Program-made: the position numbers and the translations under genes | Notes under the pieces: generated by a model | The model's input: the letters and a program-made list of their open reading frames with translations, nothing else | Databases searched by the model: none | What the model was told of the DNA's origin: nothing | Source: Methylococcaceae bacterium | Lineage (GTDB): Bacteria > Pseudomonadota > Gammaproteobacteria > Methylococcales > Methylomonadaceae | Length of the DNA: 18,025 nt | Direction: 5' to 3' | Assembly (NCBI GenBank): GCA_005779525.1 | Contig: SXIZ01000316.1 | Location: 1-18,025 of the forward strand | In this document: positions 1 to 7,183 of the stretch, piece by piece | Layout: each line of letters opens with the position of its first letter | Position numbering within the stretch: the stretch's first letter is position 1

Positions 1-197
1 ACGGCGAAGTGTTCTGCTGGCATATTCAATCTCTACTGCAATGATTTTTATTGTTATGGTATCCAAATTAAGTCTTAGCATAACGCTGTACGAGTTATGA
101 GCGTTTACTCTAAACTTGAGATTTGGTTTGGTGTTTGTTGGGTAATGCAATAACAGTCAATGTTAGCGTCTGCTAAACAAAGTATTATAAGCATACC
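1..197. other. Left-edge non-coding sequence
   Basis: No convincing gene is visible here. The stretch is AT-rich and lies downstream of the minus-strand EEP gene that ends at 198. It probably holds the 3' untranslated end of that operon, but I see no hairpin followed by a T-run. Confidence 0.4.
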
Positions 198-1682
198 TCA
201 AGCATATTTGGGTTCAAAATGCATAATGTAGCCACAGTGGTCAGAGACGCGGCCGTAATCGTGTTCGGTAAAAATCACATCGGCGGAGACAACTTTGAGT
301 TCACTGCTTTTATGCATAAAAATGTAATCGATACGATGGTCTTGCTCCAGACTTTGTTGCCAATGCGGATCATTCACTCTAAAGATGCGATCAAATAGCC
401 CGGACGCATTGGCGGCAAGAAATTGATCTTCATATTCGTTGGCTTGCACAACATGTTGATAACCTCGTGAGCCTGCCGCAATATTAAAATCTCCACACAG
501 TAAGGTGGCTTTGCACTCTTCGGTCCGGGATTCAGCGGCCCATAAACTGAGATTTTGGTATTGTTCAAAAAAACCATCTTCCCACCAACTTAAATGCGCA
601 GAAAATATATTTAAGCGTCCGATGGCGGGGTATTCAATTTCAGCACGGACGACTTTGCGCGAATGAATATCAAACGGATCATGGCTATTAGACACGTAGC
701 GGGCGTCGACTTGGCTAAAAGGGTAGCGGCTTAATAGCGCTACTCCCTCACGGTATTTATTAAAGCCTAGATGCGACCAGTCGGTAAATAAATGGTAGGC
801 TTTACGTAGTCGATGGTTGATGATGTTAGCAGAATTGGAATCCCAATCGCCGTGACCATCGTTCCAGAGTTCGGCGACTTCTTGGAAACAGATAATATCT
901 ACGTCGTAGTCATCAATGGCTTTGGCAATTTGTGAAAATTTAGCGTCTTGATTGTCTTCCTGATAGCAATGCAGGTTAAGAATCATAATACTCAGAGGTT
1001 TACGTTGCGCAACAAAATTATGCCCAGAGTAATTGTCCCAAATATTGCCGTCTTCGGTCTCTATGCAAATACAGTACTGTAGATGAAAGACCTGTTCAAT
1101 GTCTAGGTTAGCTGACCAAAGTTGAGTCGCTGGCGGTTTGCGGGTAATGCGCACTTTAGGCGTGCGGCAAACGGTTTGCACACTGCTGCGCCAGTTATTG
1201 GTGGTCCAATGAATGATCACCGCTTTGGCAGCAACACTATGTTTGACTGCAATATTAATCGGCAGTAAGCGTTGCTGTCTGTGGATTTGGGGATCAAAAC
1301 TGAGATTGAGACTTTCGAGCTCCGGGGCGAGAGTGATGCCTGAATTAGCACTGCTATGAAAAAAACCCGATTCCGGTTGTGCCCAAAATTCTTGCTGTAA
1401 CGCTCTATAGCAAAAAATAAAGTCAATATCACCTGGAAGTAGTTCTGGGGCATGCCCTTGAACCACCACTTTGGCACACCACGCTTCGAGTTCACCCGGT
1501 AAGGTATGTTGAAATTTAGCTGCGACTTGATGTTGTTCTCCCTGCTGGTCAGTCCAATGTACCGCTATGTCTTTGTCATAGGCTAAGTTTTCAACCTGCA
1601 GGTAAAACGCTAATTCTTGTTTGTAAGCAGTTTTAGCGCGGCTTACGACATTGCTTACATACATGAACTGAATCGCTGGCAT
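198..1682 (-). CDS. Tandem starch-binding-like modules fused to an EEP-family phosphoesterase
   Basis: 494 aa, no signal peptide or membrane segment, so probably cytoplasmic. The C-terminal half (about 230-490) is an endonuclease/exonuclease/phosphatase domain with its metal and catalytic motifs: NLH 236-238, FQEV 266-269 (metal-binding Glu268), SAH 361-363, GDFN 397-400, RIDYIF 450-455 and SDH 480-482 (catalytic His482). The N-terminal half has two similar modules. Module 1 carries VHWT at 41-44 and an aromatic end FWAQPESGFF at 99-108. Module 2 carries IHWT at 157-160, NNW at 162-164 and IWDNYSGHNF at 214-223. The WDN-x-x-G-x-N-[YF] ending resembles starch/glycogen-binding modules of the CBM21, CBM25 or CBM53 type; this assignment is from motif recognition only. 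The start is supported by GGGAG 7 nt before the ATG. Last gene of the ppx operon, 27 bp after hemJ. The substrate is unknown; EEP proteins cut nucleic acids, inositol phosphates or phospholipids. Confidence is high for EEP, moderate for the binding modules. Confidence 0.8.
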   Translation of the reverse strand: MPAIQFMYVSNVVSRAKTAYKQELAFYLQVENLAYDKDIAVHWTDQQGEQHQVAAKFQHTLPGELEAWCAKVVVQGHAPELLPGDIDFIFCYRALQQEFWAQPESGFFHSSANSGITLAPELESLNLSFDPQIHRQQRLLPINIAVKHSVAAKAVIIHWTTNNWRSSVQTVCRTPKVRITRKPPATQLWSANLDIEQVFHLQYCICIETEDGNIWDNYSGHNFVAQRKPLSIMILNLHCYQEDNQDAKFSQIAKAIDDYDVDIICFQEVAELWNDGHGDWDSNSANIINHRLRKAYHLFTDWSHLGFNKYREGVALLSRYPFSQVDARYVSNSHDPFDIHSRKVVRAEIEYPAIGRLNIFSAHLSWWEDGFFEQYQNLSLWAAESRTEECKATLLCGDFNIAAGSRGYQHVVQANEYEDQFLAANASGLFDRIFRVNDPHWQQSLEQDHRIDYIFMHKSSELKVVSADVIFTEHDYGRVSDHCGYIMHFEPKYA

Positions 1683-1709
1683 GTGGGAACTCCCAAGAGC
1701 TACAGAATG

Positions 1710-2135
1710 TTAGAAAGGTTTAACAACCGCCAAAATAACGATGCCCACTAAAAAAATAACTGGCACTTCGTTCATCCAACGGTAATACACATGCGAATGT
1801 TGATTACGGTCATATTTGAAATCTAACATCCATTTAGCGCAAAAGCCATGATACACCACCATTAGGGCAAGGAGCCCGAATTTTGCATGCAGCCAGCCAC
1901 TGTGTCCATACATGCCCCAAGCGTAATCAGTAAGCATCCAAATTCCAAAAATAAAGGTCACCAGCATGCCTGGGGTCATAATGCCATAGAATAATTTGCG
2001 TTCCATGATTTTAAAGCGCTCATTGCTGATTTCATCACTACTCATGGCGTGATACACAAAAAGGCGGGGTAAGTAAAATAAACCTGCGAACCAGGTGACC
2101 ATGAAAATTAAATGAAGCGCTTTGAGCCAGAGCAT
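1710..2135 (-). CDS. hemJ: HemJ-type protoporphyrinogen IX oxidase, membrane protein
   Basis: 141 aa, four predicted hydrophobic segments (about 3-23, 51-70, 84-103 and 122-139), matching the small integral-membrane HemJ (UPF0093) family in length and pattern. HemJ oxidises protoporphyrinogen IX to protoporphyrin IX in the cytoplasmic membrane, the penultimate step of heme synthesis; it replaces HemG or HemY in many bacteria. Family features visible here are the N-terminal LKALHLIF with His8, W15, the LPRLFVYH segment (21-29), HAKFG with Lys85 and YH at 95-96. A His in the first helix and a Lys in the third are the residues usually considered essential. An AAGGAT ribosome site sits about 6 nt before the ATG. 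It is between the unrecognised protein and the EEP gene in the same operon. An alternative label, CopD-like protein, reflects the same fold. Confidence 0.85.
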   Translation of the reverse strand: MLWLKALHLIFMVTWFAGLFYLPRLFVYHAMSSDEISNERFKIMERKLFYGIMTPGMLVTFIFGIWMLTDYAWGMYGHSGWLHAKFGLLALMVVYHGFCAKWMLDFKYDRNQHSHVYYRWMNEVPVIFLVGIVILAVVKPF

Positions 2136-2227
2136 AGATATCCTTAAAAATTACGTCAAGAGTGCGGCTAGTATAAACCTAAAAACTGGCCTTGGTGCGT
2201 GCTTGGCAGTCACGTTCGTCGGCAGAC

Positions 2228-3544
2228 TTAACCTGTTTTTTGAGGATAAATGGGTAAGGCTTCAATCCGATTATCTATTTTTTGCAGCAGTTGCCGATAG
2301 GCCGGACTATTGATGGAATCAAACTGCTGCGTAAACTGCGCATTGCTTAATTTTTCGGGTAAATCTTGCGTCACTGGCATAAATGCATGGTAATCGGTTA
2401 TGCCTGCCATAATCGCTTGGAGTTCTTTGGCGTCTTTGGCGGAGGCGGTCGCACGTTCACTAAACTTCATGCCTGCCCGGTCCGCTGCAAGATCAATAAA
2501 ACTAAAGCCACTGTTGGAAAAGGCATCGCGCAATTCTTTTTCTTGTCCGAGTAGATCCGCTAAATGCGGGCCACCCGAAACCGTCAATGCGGCTGAAAGC
2601 ATAAAGTGCTTGGCTTGGTCGGTACGTTTATATAGATACACCGGGTAAGTATGAATTTGGGTAAGCGGTTGCGTAATGGGAAGATAAAATGGAATCTCAT
2701 TGCGATTTACATAGGCGCAAATGGCATAAATAATCGCAATATTATCGTTAATCGCTGTCGCTGGGCTGCTGTGTTGCAGAGCCAATTTGAACAAGGGTTG
2801 CAGCAAACTCGCTAAGGATAAGCGTTGTTCAGGGTTATGGCGCTGTACAATTAGGTTAATTTGCTGATGATAATATTCCAAAGTATCAGGTTGCGTAACC
2901 AACAGGGGTGCAGGTAAGTTTTTGGCAGGGTTACAGGGAGCTGCACAATTGCTGGTTTTTAGCGGGGACGAATCACTGTCGGGTTGTGCCAGCGAGTTAA
3001 AGGTGTAGTTAATCTGCACACTATTGTTGGCAATATAAATTGCTTTGACATGTTGTTGCGCCAAAAAATAGTAATGTTTGAGCACGGAATGTTTCAGCAG
3101 CGCATTAAAGATAACGTCTGCCGCCCGAGCGCCAAATTTGAGTTTACCGATTTGCAGTTGTTCTATCGAAAGTCCACCCCCCTGATTCACTATGTTCAGC
3201 CTTAGGTTAATAAAGCAAAAATTTAAGCGTTTGTTATATTGCAGGGTACTGACTACTTGCAGGTGATTATCCGGTAAAAATTGAATTTGCGTTACGCTGA
3301 CAATAAAGCGATTAATTATGGAGTTCAGGGCGTGATTTAATTCCTGCTCGGTTAGACTTAGGTTTTCACCATTTTGCGCTTGAGCGGCGGTTTTTTTGAA
3401 TAATTCATTGCTTAATTGCGCATTCGGCGACCAGTTCAATGGGATGTTTGGCGTTGTATCAAGAACTAACAAGCACACCAATGCTAAAGTGACCAGCGCG
3501 GCGGTCAAGCAATTAAACAATAGCTTTAGCAGGTGAATTAACAT
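2228..3544 (-). CDS. Membrane-anchored protein of unknown function
   Basis: 438 aa; I do not recognise a named family. Residues 6-28 form one strongly hydrophobic segment after a short basic start, so it is an uncleaved anchor or a signal peptide, with the rest probably periplasmic. The region 60-180 is rich in alternating beta-like stretches and begins with LSLTEQELNHALN (62-74). A low-complexity linker (186-212) includes Cys200 and Cys204. The best-ordered part is the C-terminal third: KHFMLSAAL (312-320), then EKELRD (335-340) and GFSFIDLAADRAGMKF (346-361). The spacing His-Phe ... Lys-Glu-x-x-Asp ... Gly-Phe-Ser ... Asp-Leu-x-Ala-Asp-x-x-Gly recalls small YfiM/DUF2279-type envelope proteins, but that resemblance is weak and from memory. 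It sits 63 bp after ppx and 92 bp before hemJ, consistent with one operon. No clear ribosome site precedes the ATG. Confidence 0.75.
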   Translation of the reverse strand: MLIHLLKLLFNCLTAALVTLALVCLLVLDTTPNIPLNWSPNAQLSNELFKKTAAQAQNGENLSLTEQELNHALNSIINRFIVSVTQIQFLPDNHLQVVSTLQYNKRLNFCFINLRLNIVNQGGGLSIEQLQIGKLKFGARAADVIFNALLKHSVLKHYYFLAQQHVKAIYIANNSVQINYTFNSLAQPDSDSSPLKTSNCAAPCNPAKNLPAPLLVTQPDTLEYYHQQINLIVQRHNPEQRLSLASLLQPLFKLALQHSSPATAINDNIAIIYAICAYVNRNEIPFYLPITQPLTQIHTYPVYLYKRTDQAKHFMLSAALTVSGGPHLADLLGQEKELRDAFSNSGFSFIDLAADRAGMKFSERATASAKDAKELQAIMAGITDYHAFMPVTQDLPEKLSNAQFTQQFDSINSPAYRQLLQKIDNRIEALPIYPQKTG

Positions 3545-3607
3545 TGACTAACAGTAAGACAAATTAAGAGTGTCTGTTTGTGGTTGCAAGCGTGGTTTTA
3601 CTTAAGC

Positions 3608-5104
3608 TTAGCTAAATTTGAGTTTAAAGTTACAATTTTTCAGATATTCGGCTTCAAATTTCAGGTCAGCCGCTGTTAAAGGGGCATCGTCAAGCCAGCC
3701 GTCGGGAAATTTCAGTTCAAGTTGCGTGCCCAGAATGCTGATTTTAAATTTTGGCAGTTCAATATCATGCCGATTGCGGTGCATGACAATCGCTAAGCGT
3801 AAAATAATACACATATAGGGGGCATATTTATCCCACGGTGCAGGGAGTTGTTCAAAATCATCCAACGAAAATTTGCGCCTATGCCATTTGACAATACTGG
3901 CAAGTAGCATTTGATCCTGCGTAGAAAATCCGGCTAAGTCGGCATTTTTGATAATGTAAGCGCTGTGTTTGTGATAACGATTATGGGCGATGTCTCGGCC
4001 AATTTCATGTAAAGCTGCGGCCCAGTCCATAAACTGAGTAACGCTTTCTTGATGTTCCTCTCGAAACAACGTTATTTGGCGAAGAATATACTGGATACAA
4101 TGCTTGAGCCGAGCAGCATGCTGAGTATCTGTCTGATAGCGTTCGGTTAAAATTTGGACGGTATCTGAGCGAATATCGCTATGGTAAATTCGACCGAGCA
4201 AGTCATGGATTAAGCCTTCACGTAAGGCACCATCGGACACGGTCATTTGTTTGATATTTAATATCTTAAAGGTCGCATAAACGATGACCACACCGCCGAC
4301 AAATACGGGTAAGCGCTCCTCGTCCAGATCTGGCAGTTTGAGATCATTATAATGTTTACATTGAAGAATGTGATTCACAAGCTTATTCAAGCCACTATGC
4401 GTAATGCCGTTATTACTCCAACCCGTCGCCTGCAAAACTTTATGGATGGCCCGCAAGCTACCAGATGCCCCAATCGCTTCATCCCAGCGTTTCGCATTAA
4501 AATCAATCTGCAAGGGCTCGAGTTCTTGTTCGGCAAAAATTAATGCGGCATTAAAGAGTTCGGGTGAGATTTTGCCTTTCTTAAAATAGCAATTGCTAAT
4601 GGAGACACACCCCATGTTTAAGCTTTCTTTGATTTTGGGTTCGTCGCCGCTGCCGATAATGTATTCTGTACTTCCGCCGCCAATATCCATCACAAAGCGT
4701 AAGTTCGCATTACTGCTCAGGCTATGGATGACGCCTTGGTAGATTAAACGTGCTTCTTCGATTCCGGCAATAATATGAATGGGGTGGCCTAAAGCTATTT
4801 CTGCTTTGCTAATAAATTGCCGAGCATTTTTAGCGGTGCGTAAGGTATTGGTCCCAACGATTCTAACGGTATTGGGGGGGAAGCTGCGTATGCGCTGACC
4901 AAAGCGCTCCAGACAATTTAATGCCCGTTGTTGGGTTTCTGCATTTAGGTTATTGCGTTTGTCTAACCCAGAAGCTAAACGCACCATTTCTTTCAGTCGA
5001 TCAACGGTTTGTAGTTTGCCGTCTTTTAAGCGACAAACAATCATATGAAAACTATTGGAACCCAAATCTATAGCGGCTACAAATTCTGGAAGTTGTTCTG
5101 ACAC
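3608..5104 (-). CDS. ppx: Exopolyphosphatase / pppGpp phosphohydrolase (Ppx/GppA family)
   Basis: 498 aa, close to E. coli GppA (494) and Ppx (513). The N-terminal ASKHA-fold phosphatase domain shows DLGSNSFH (13-20, phosphate loop), the catalytic-Glu motif GIEEARLIY (114-122), DIGGGSTE (140-147) and GASGSLRAI (212-220). The C-terminal part (about 310-498) is the HD-like helical domain with ALHEIGRDIAH (364-374) and H380, as in full-length Ppx/GppA proteins rather than the short two-domain type. It should release phosphate from the ends of polyphosphate and/or convert pppGpp to ppGpp; sequence alone does not separate the two. The start is GTG, preceded by AGGA about 9 nt upstream. First gene of the minus-strand operon, with a TATAAT about 33 bp before the start. 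The gene symbol reflects the family, not a proven substrate. Confidence 0.9.
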   Translation of the reverse strand: MSEQLPEFVAAIDLGSNSFHMIVCRLKDGKLQTVDRLKEMVRLASGLDKRNNLNAETQQRALNCLERFGQRIRSFPPNTVRIVGTNTLRTAKNARQFISKAEIALGHPIHIIAGIEEARLIYQGVIHSLSSNANLRFVMDIGGGSTEYIIGSGDEPKIKESLNMGCVSISNCYFKKGKISPELFNAALIFAEQELEPLQIDFNAKRWDEAIGASGSLRAIHKVLQATGWSNNGITHSGLNKLVNHILQCKHYNDLKLPDLDEERLPVFVGGVVIVYATFKILNIKQMTVSDGALREGLIHDLLGRIYHSDIRSDTVQILTERYQTDTQHAARLKHCIQYILRQITLFREEHQESVTQFMDWAAALHEIGRDIAHNRYHKHSAYIIKNADLAGFSTQDQMLLASIVKWHRRKFSLDDFEQLPAPWDKYAPYMCIILRLAIVMHRNRHDIELPKFKISILGTQLELKFPDGWLDDAPLTAADLKFEAEYLKNCNFKLKFS

Positions 5105-5136
5105 GCTGGTTTTCCTGTTAGGCTTTAGCTACGAGT

Positions 5137-5142
5137 ATTATA
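5137..5142 (-). promoter_or_regulatory. Candidate -10 box for the ppx operon
   Basis: A perfect TATAAT on the minus strand lies about 33 bp upstream of the ppx GTG start. No good -35 hexamer is found at 16-18 bp spacing, so if it is a promoter it may need an activator. The rest of the gap to cysG (5143-5346) holds only small inverted repeats, for example 5239-5255 (GTTTTTG, TTT, CAAAAAC) and 5291-5304 (GTTGC, AATC, GCAAC), neither a convincing terminator. Confidence 0.35.
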
Positions 5143-5346
5143 GCTAGAAGAATATAACGTTTACCCGTAAGGTACAAGGGAAAACTAGGATTAAATCACA
5201 GTTTTTCTTTGGATTCAGTCGTGGTTCAGAATTGTTTTGTTTTTGTTTCAAAAACCGCTATTAGGATGGTTTTGTGCACAAGGGTCCGGCGTTGCAATCG
5301 CAACTCAAGTTTGACATGCAAGTATGCTCCACTGCCTGCAGTAGCT

Positions 5347-6738
5347 TTAACCGGGAGTTTGGAACCAGTTTAATTGCCCACGTAAAGTCACCACAGTTCC
5401 GATGATGACCAGTGTCGGTGGTTTGATGGTTAAGTTATGTAATTGCTGGGGTAACGTACTTAAGGTGCCCGTCACTACGCGTTGCTGTGCGGTGGTGCCT
5501 TGTTCGATCAGGGCAATAGGTAAGTCCGGTGCTGCGCCGTGGGCAATTAGCGCTTCGCAAATCGAGGTTAACCCCACCAATCCCATATATACCACCAAGG
5601 TTTGATTGGGGGCAGCGAGTTGTGTCCAATTAAGAGCGATACTGCCATCTTTTAAATGACCAGTGACAAAGGTACACGATTGGGCGTGGTCGCGGTGAGT
5701 TAATGGAATCCCTGCATAGGTCGAACAGCCTGATGCCGCGGTGATTCCGGGGACTACTTGGAACTGAATGCCTTGTTGCATTAAGGTCGCAATTTCTTCG
5801 CCGCCCCGTCCGAAAATGAATGGGTCACCACCTTTGAGACGCACCACGCGTTGACCTTGCTTGGCTAAATCAGCCAGTAATTCGTTAATTGAATCCTGGG
5901 GCATGCTGTGGTTATCGCGCTCTTTGCCGACATAAATTTTGGTCGCATCGCGGCGCACAAGATCTAATATTTCGGGTGACACTAAGCGGTCATAGACGAC
6001 TACATCCGCCTGTTGCATCAGTCGCAAGGCGCGAAAGGTCAATAAATCTGGGTCACCTGGCCCTGCACCAATTAAATAGACTTCACCCTGCGGTTTTTGC
6101 TCAGAGGCTTGTAGACGCAAAGTTTGTTGTAATTCTATTTTGGCTTCGTTTTCACGTCCGGCAAATACTAATTCGGCAATTTTGCCTTGTAAAATCTGTT
6201 CCCAAAAAATGCGCCGTTGTGCGGGTTGTTTGAAGGTTTGTTTGACCTGTTGACGAAAATCTTCGGCAAGTTGTGCCAGCTTGCCATAGGCGGCTGGAAT
6301 TACGGTTTCGATTTTGGCACGCAGTAAACGTGCTAATACAGGCGAAGCACCGCCTGAGGATACTGCAACCACAATAGGTGAACGATCTATAATCGCGGGG
6401 AAGATAAAATTACATAAGGCTGGGCTATCGACGACATTAACTAAAATTTCCGCCGCCCGAGCTGCGGCAGCAACGGATTCGTTGGTTTGCCGATTGTCGG
6501 TCGCGGAGATCACCAATTTGAAATCTTTTAGATCACTGGCTTCAAAATATTTATGCCGAAATTCTAAAGCGTATTGGGCTTGGAGTGCGAGGACGGCTGC
6601 ACTGAAATCGCGGGCGATTACAGTAATCTGCGCTCCCGCACGGCCTAAAAGTTCGATTTTACGCGCAGCTATTTCACCTGCTCCGATCACTAAGCACGGT
6701 TGTTGTTGCAGTTTTACAAAGAGTGGAAAATATTCCAT
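5347..6738 (-). CDS. cysG: Siroheme synthase CysG (trifunctional)
   Basis: 463 aa, full length (E. coli CysG is 457). The N-terminal CysG-B half does NAD-dependent precorrin-2 oxidation and iron chelation: dinucleotide-binding VIGAGEIAARK (17-27), NVVD with Asp104, and VSSGGASPVLARLLR (126-140) holding Ser128. Asp104 and Ser128 fall at the numbering of the Salmonella catalytic Asp and regulatory phosphoserine. The C-terminal CysG-A half is the S-adenosylmethionine uroporphyrinogen-III methyltransferase: GAGPGDPDLLT (224-234), YDRLVS with Asp250, GKERDNHSMPQ (271-281), LKGGDPFIFGRGGEE (301-315) and TAASGCSTYAGIPLTHRD (333-350). It turns uroporphyrinogen III into siroheme, the cofactor of sulfite and nitrite reductases. 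All key residues look intact. It is separated from ppx by 242 bp and divergent from tusA. No clear ribosome site is seen before the ATG, which nonetheless gives the expected N-terminus. Confidence 0.95.
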   Translation of the reverse strand: MEYFPLFVKLQQQPCLVIGAGEIAARKIELLGRAGAQITVIARDFSAAVLALQAQYALEFRHKYFEASDLKDFKLVISATDNRQTNESVAAAARAAEILVNVVDSPALCNFIFPAIIDRSPIVVAVSSGGASPVLARLLRAKIETVIPAAYGKLAQLAEDFRQQVKQTFKQPAQRRIFWEQILQGKIAELVFAGRENEAKIELQQTLRLQASEQKPQGEVYLIGAGPGDPDLLTFRALRLMQQADVVVYDRLVSPEILDLVRRDATKIYVGKERDNHSMPQDSINELLADLAKQGQRVVRLKGGDPFIFGRGGEEIATLMQQGIQFQVVPGITAASGCSTYAGIPLTHRDHAQSCTFVTGHLKDGSIALNWTQLAAPNQTLVVYMGLVGLTSICEALIAHGAAPDLPIALIEQGTTAQQRVVTGTLSTLPQQLHNLTIKPPTLVIIGTVVTLRGQLNWFQTPG

Positions 6739-6751
6739 TGGGCGGTCATAT

Positions 6752-6781
6752 TTGATTAGTTCAAGTCAATGTTATTATAAG
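6752..6781 (+). promoter_or_regulatory. Candidate tusA promoter overlapping a divergent cysG -10
   Basis: On plus, TTGATT (6752-6757) and TATAAG (6776-6781) are 18 bp apart, a reasonable sigma-70 match about 80 bp before tusA. On minus, a perfect TATAAT occupies 6774-6779, facing cysG and overlapping the plus -10, though its -35 is poor. If both are used, the divergent genes would compete for the same DNA. This is based on hexamer inspection only. Confidence 0.3.
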
Positions 6782-6862
6782 ATGGATTACAGCGTATGGG
6801 ATAATTATTAGCGGTTCGCTACTATTCATACGTGTATTTCTTTTTTACTTACACTTATCACT

Positions 6863-7093
6863 ATGATCGAATTTGACCTTGAAGTGGATGCCAGTGGTTT
6901 GCAATGTCCATTGCCCTTATTGCATCTTAAGAAAGCCTTGCTTAGCGTACATAGCGGTGCGGTGCTGAAAATTATTGCCACCGATCCTGCGGCGCATCTT
7001 GATTTTGGCGTGTTTGTGCAGCAAGCAGGACATACTATGTTAGATGTGCTTAAAAGTAATGGGCAGCAAATTTTTTATATCCAAAAGCGCTAA
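6863..7093 (+). CDS. tusA: TusA-family sulfur carrier protein
   Basis: 76 aa, near the usual TusA length (E. coli 81). The family signature is complete: DASGLQCPLPLLHLKKAL (9-26), with the persulfide-carrying Cys15 in a Cys-Pro-x-Pro motif, and a central ATDPAAHLDF (44-53) matching the conserved xxDPxxxxDI strand-turn. TusA proteins accept sulfur from cysteine desulfurase and pass it on for tRNA 2-thiouridine, molybdopterin or sulfur-oxidation routes. No tusBCD/tusE partner is in the window, so its recipient cannot be read from context; SirA/YedF-like paralogues share the motif. The neighbour across the divergent gap is cysG, another gene of sulfur/nitrogen redox metabolism. No obvious Shine-Dalgarno precedes the ATG, yet the N-terminus fits the family. 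Confidence 0.88.
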   Translation: MIEFDLEVDASGLQCPLPLLHLKKALLSVHSGAVLKIIATDPAAHLDFGVFVQQAGHTMLDVLKSNGQQIFYIQKR

Positions 7094-7114
7094 GCTGGAC
7101 TGGATTTGCGATAC

Positions 7115-7131
7115 TTTCGATTTAGTCGAAA
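7115..7131 (+). repeat. Small hairpin after tusA
   Basis: TTTCGA (7115-7120) and TCGAAA (7126-7131) are a perfect 6-bp inverted repeat with a 5-nt loop, 21 bp after the tusA stop. It is not followed by a T-run, so it is a weak terminator candidate at best. Confidence 0.3.
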
Positions 7132-7183
7132 TTGATGGTAAATTAGCGTCATCTTAAAGTTTTGCTCAAGGACCCTCGATTAG

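Noticed and set aside
2122..2313. 63-aa plus-strand frame spanning the hemJ/unknown-gene gap
   Set aside because: Most of it is antisense to the two flanking genes, with no domain or good ribosome site.
5239..5255. GTTTTTG/CAAAAAC hairpin as a cysG terminator
   Set aside because: The stem is almost all A-T and no G-C-rich hairpin with a U-run follows in the cysG direction.
5889..6233. 114-aa plus-strand open frame
   Set aside because: Antisense to cysG, low-complexity composition, no ribosome site worth trusting.
6314..6811. 165-aa plus-strand open frame
   Set aside because: It is antisense to the N-terminal half of cysG and runs through the divergent promoter region. No family features are present.
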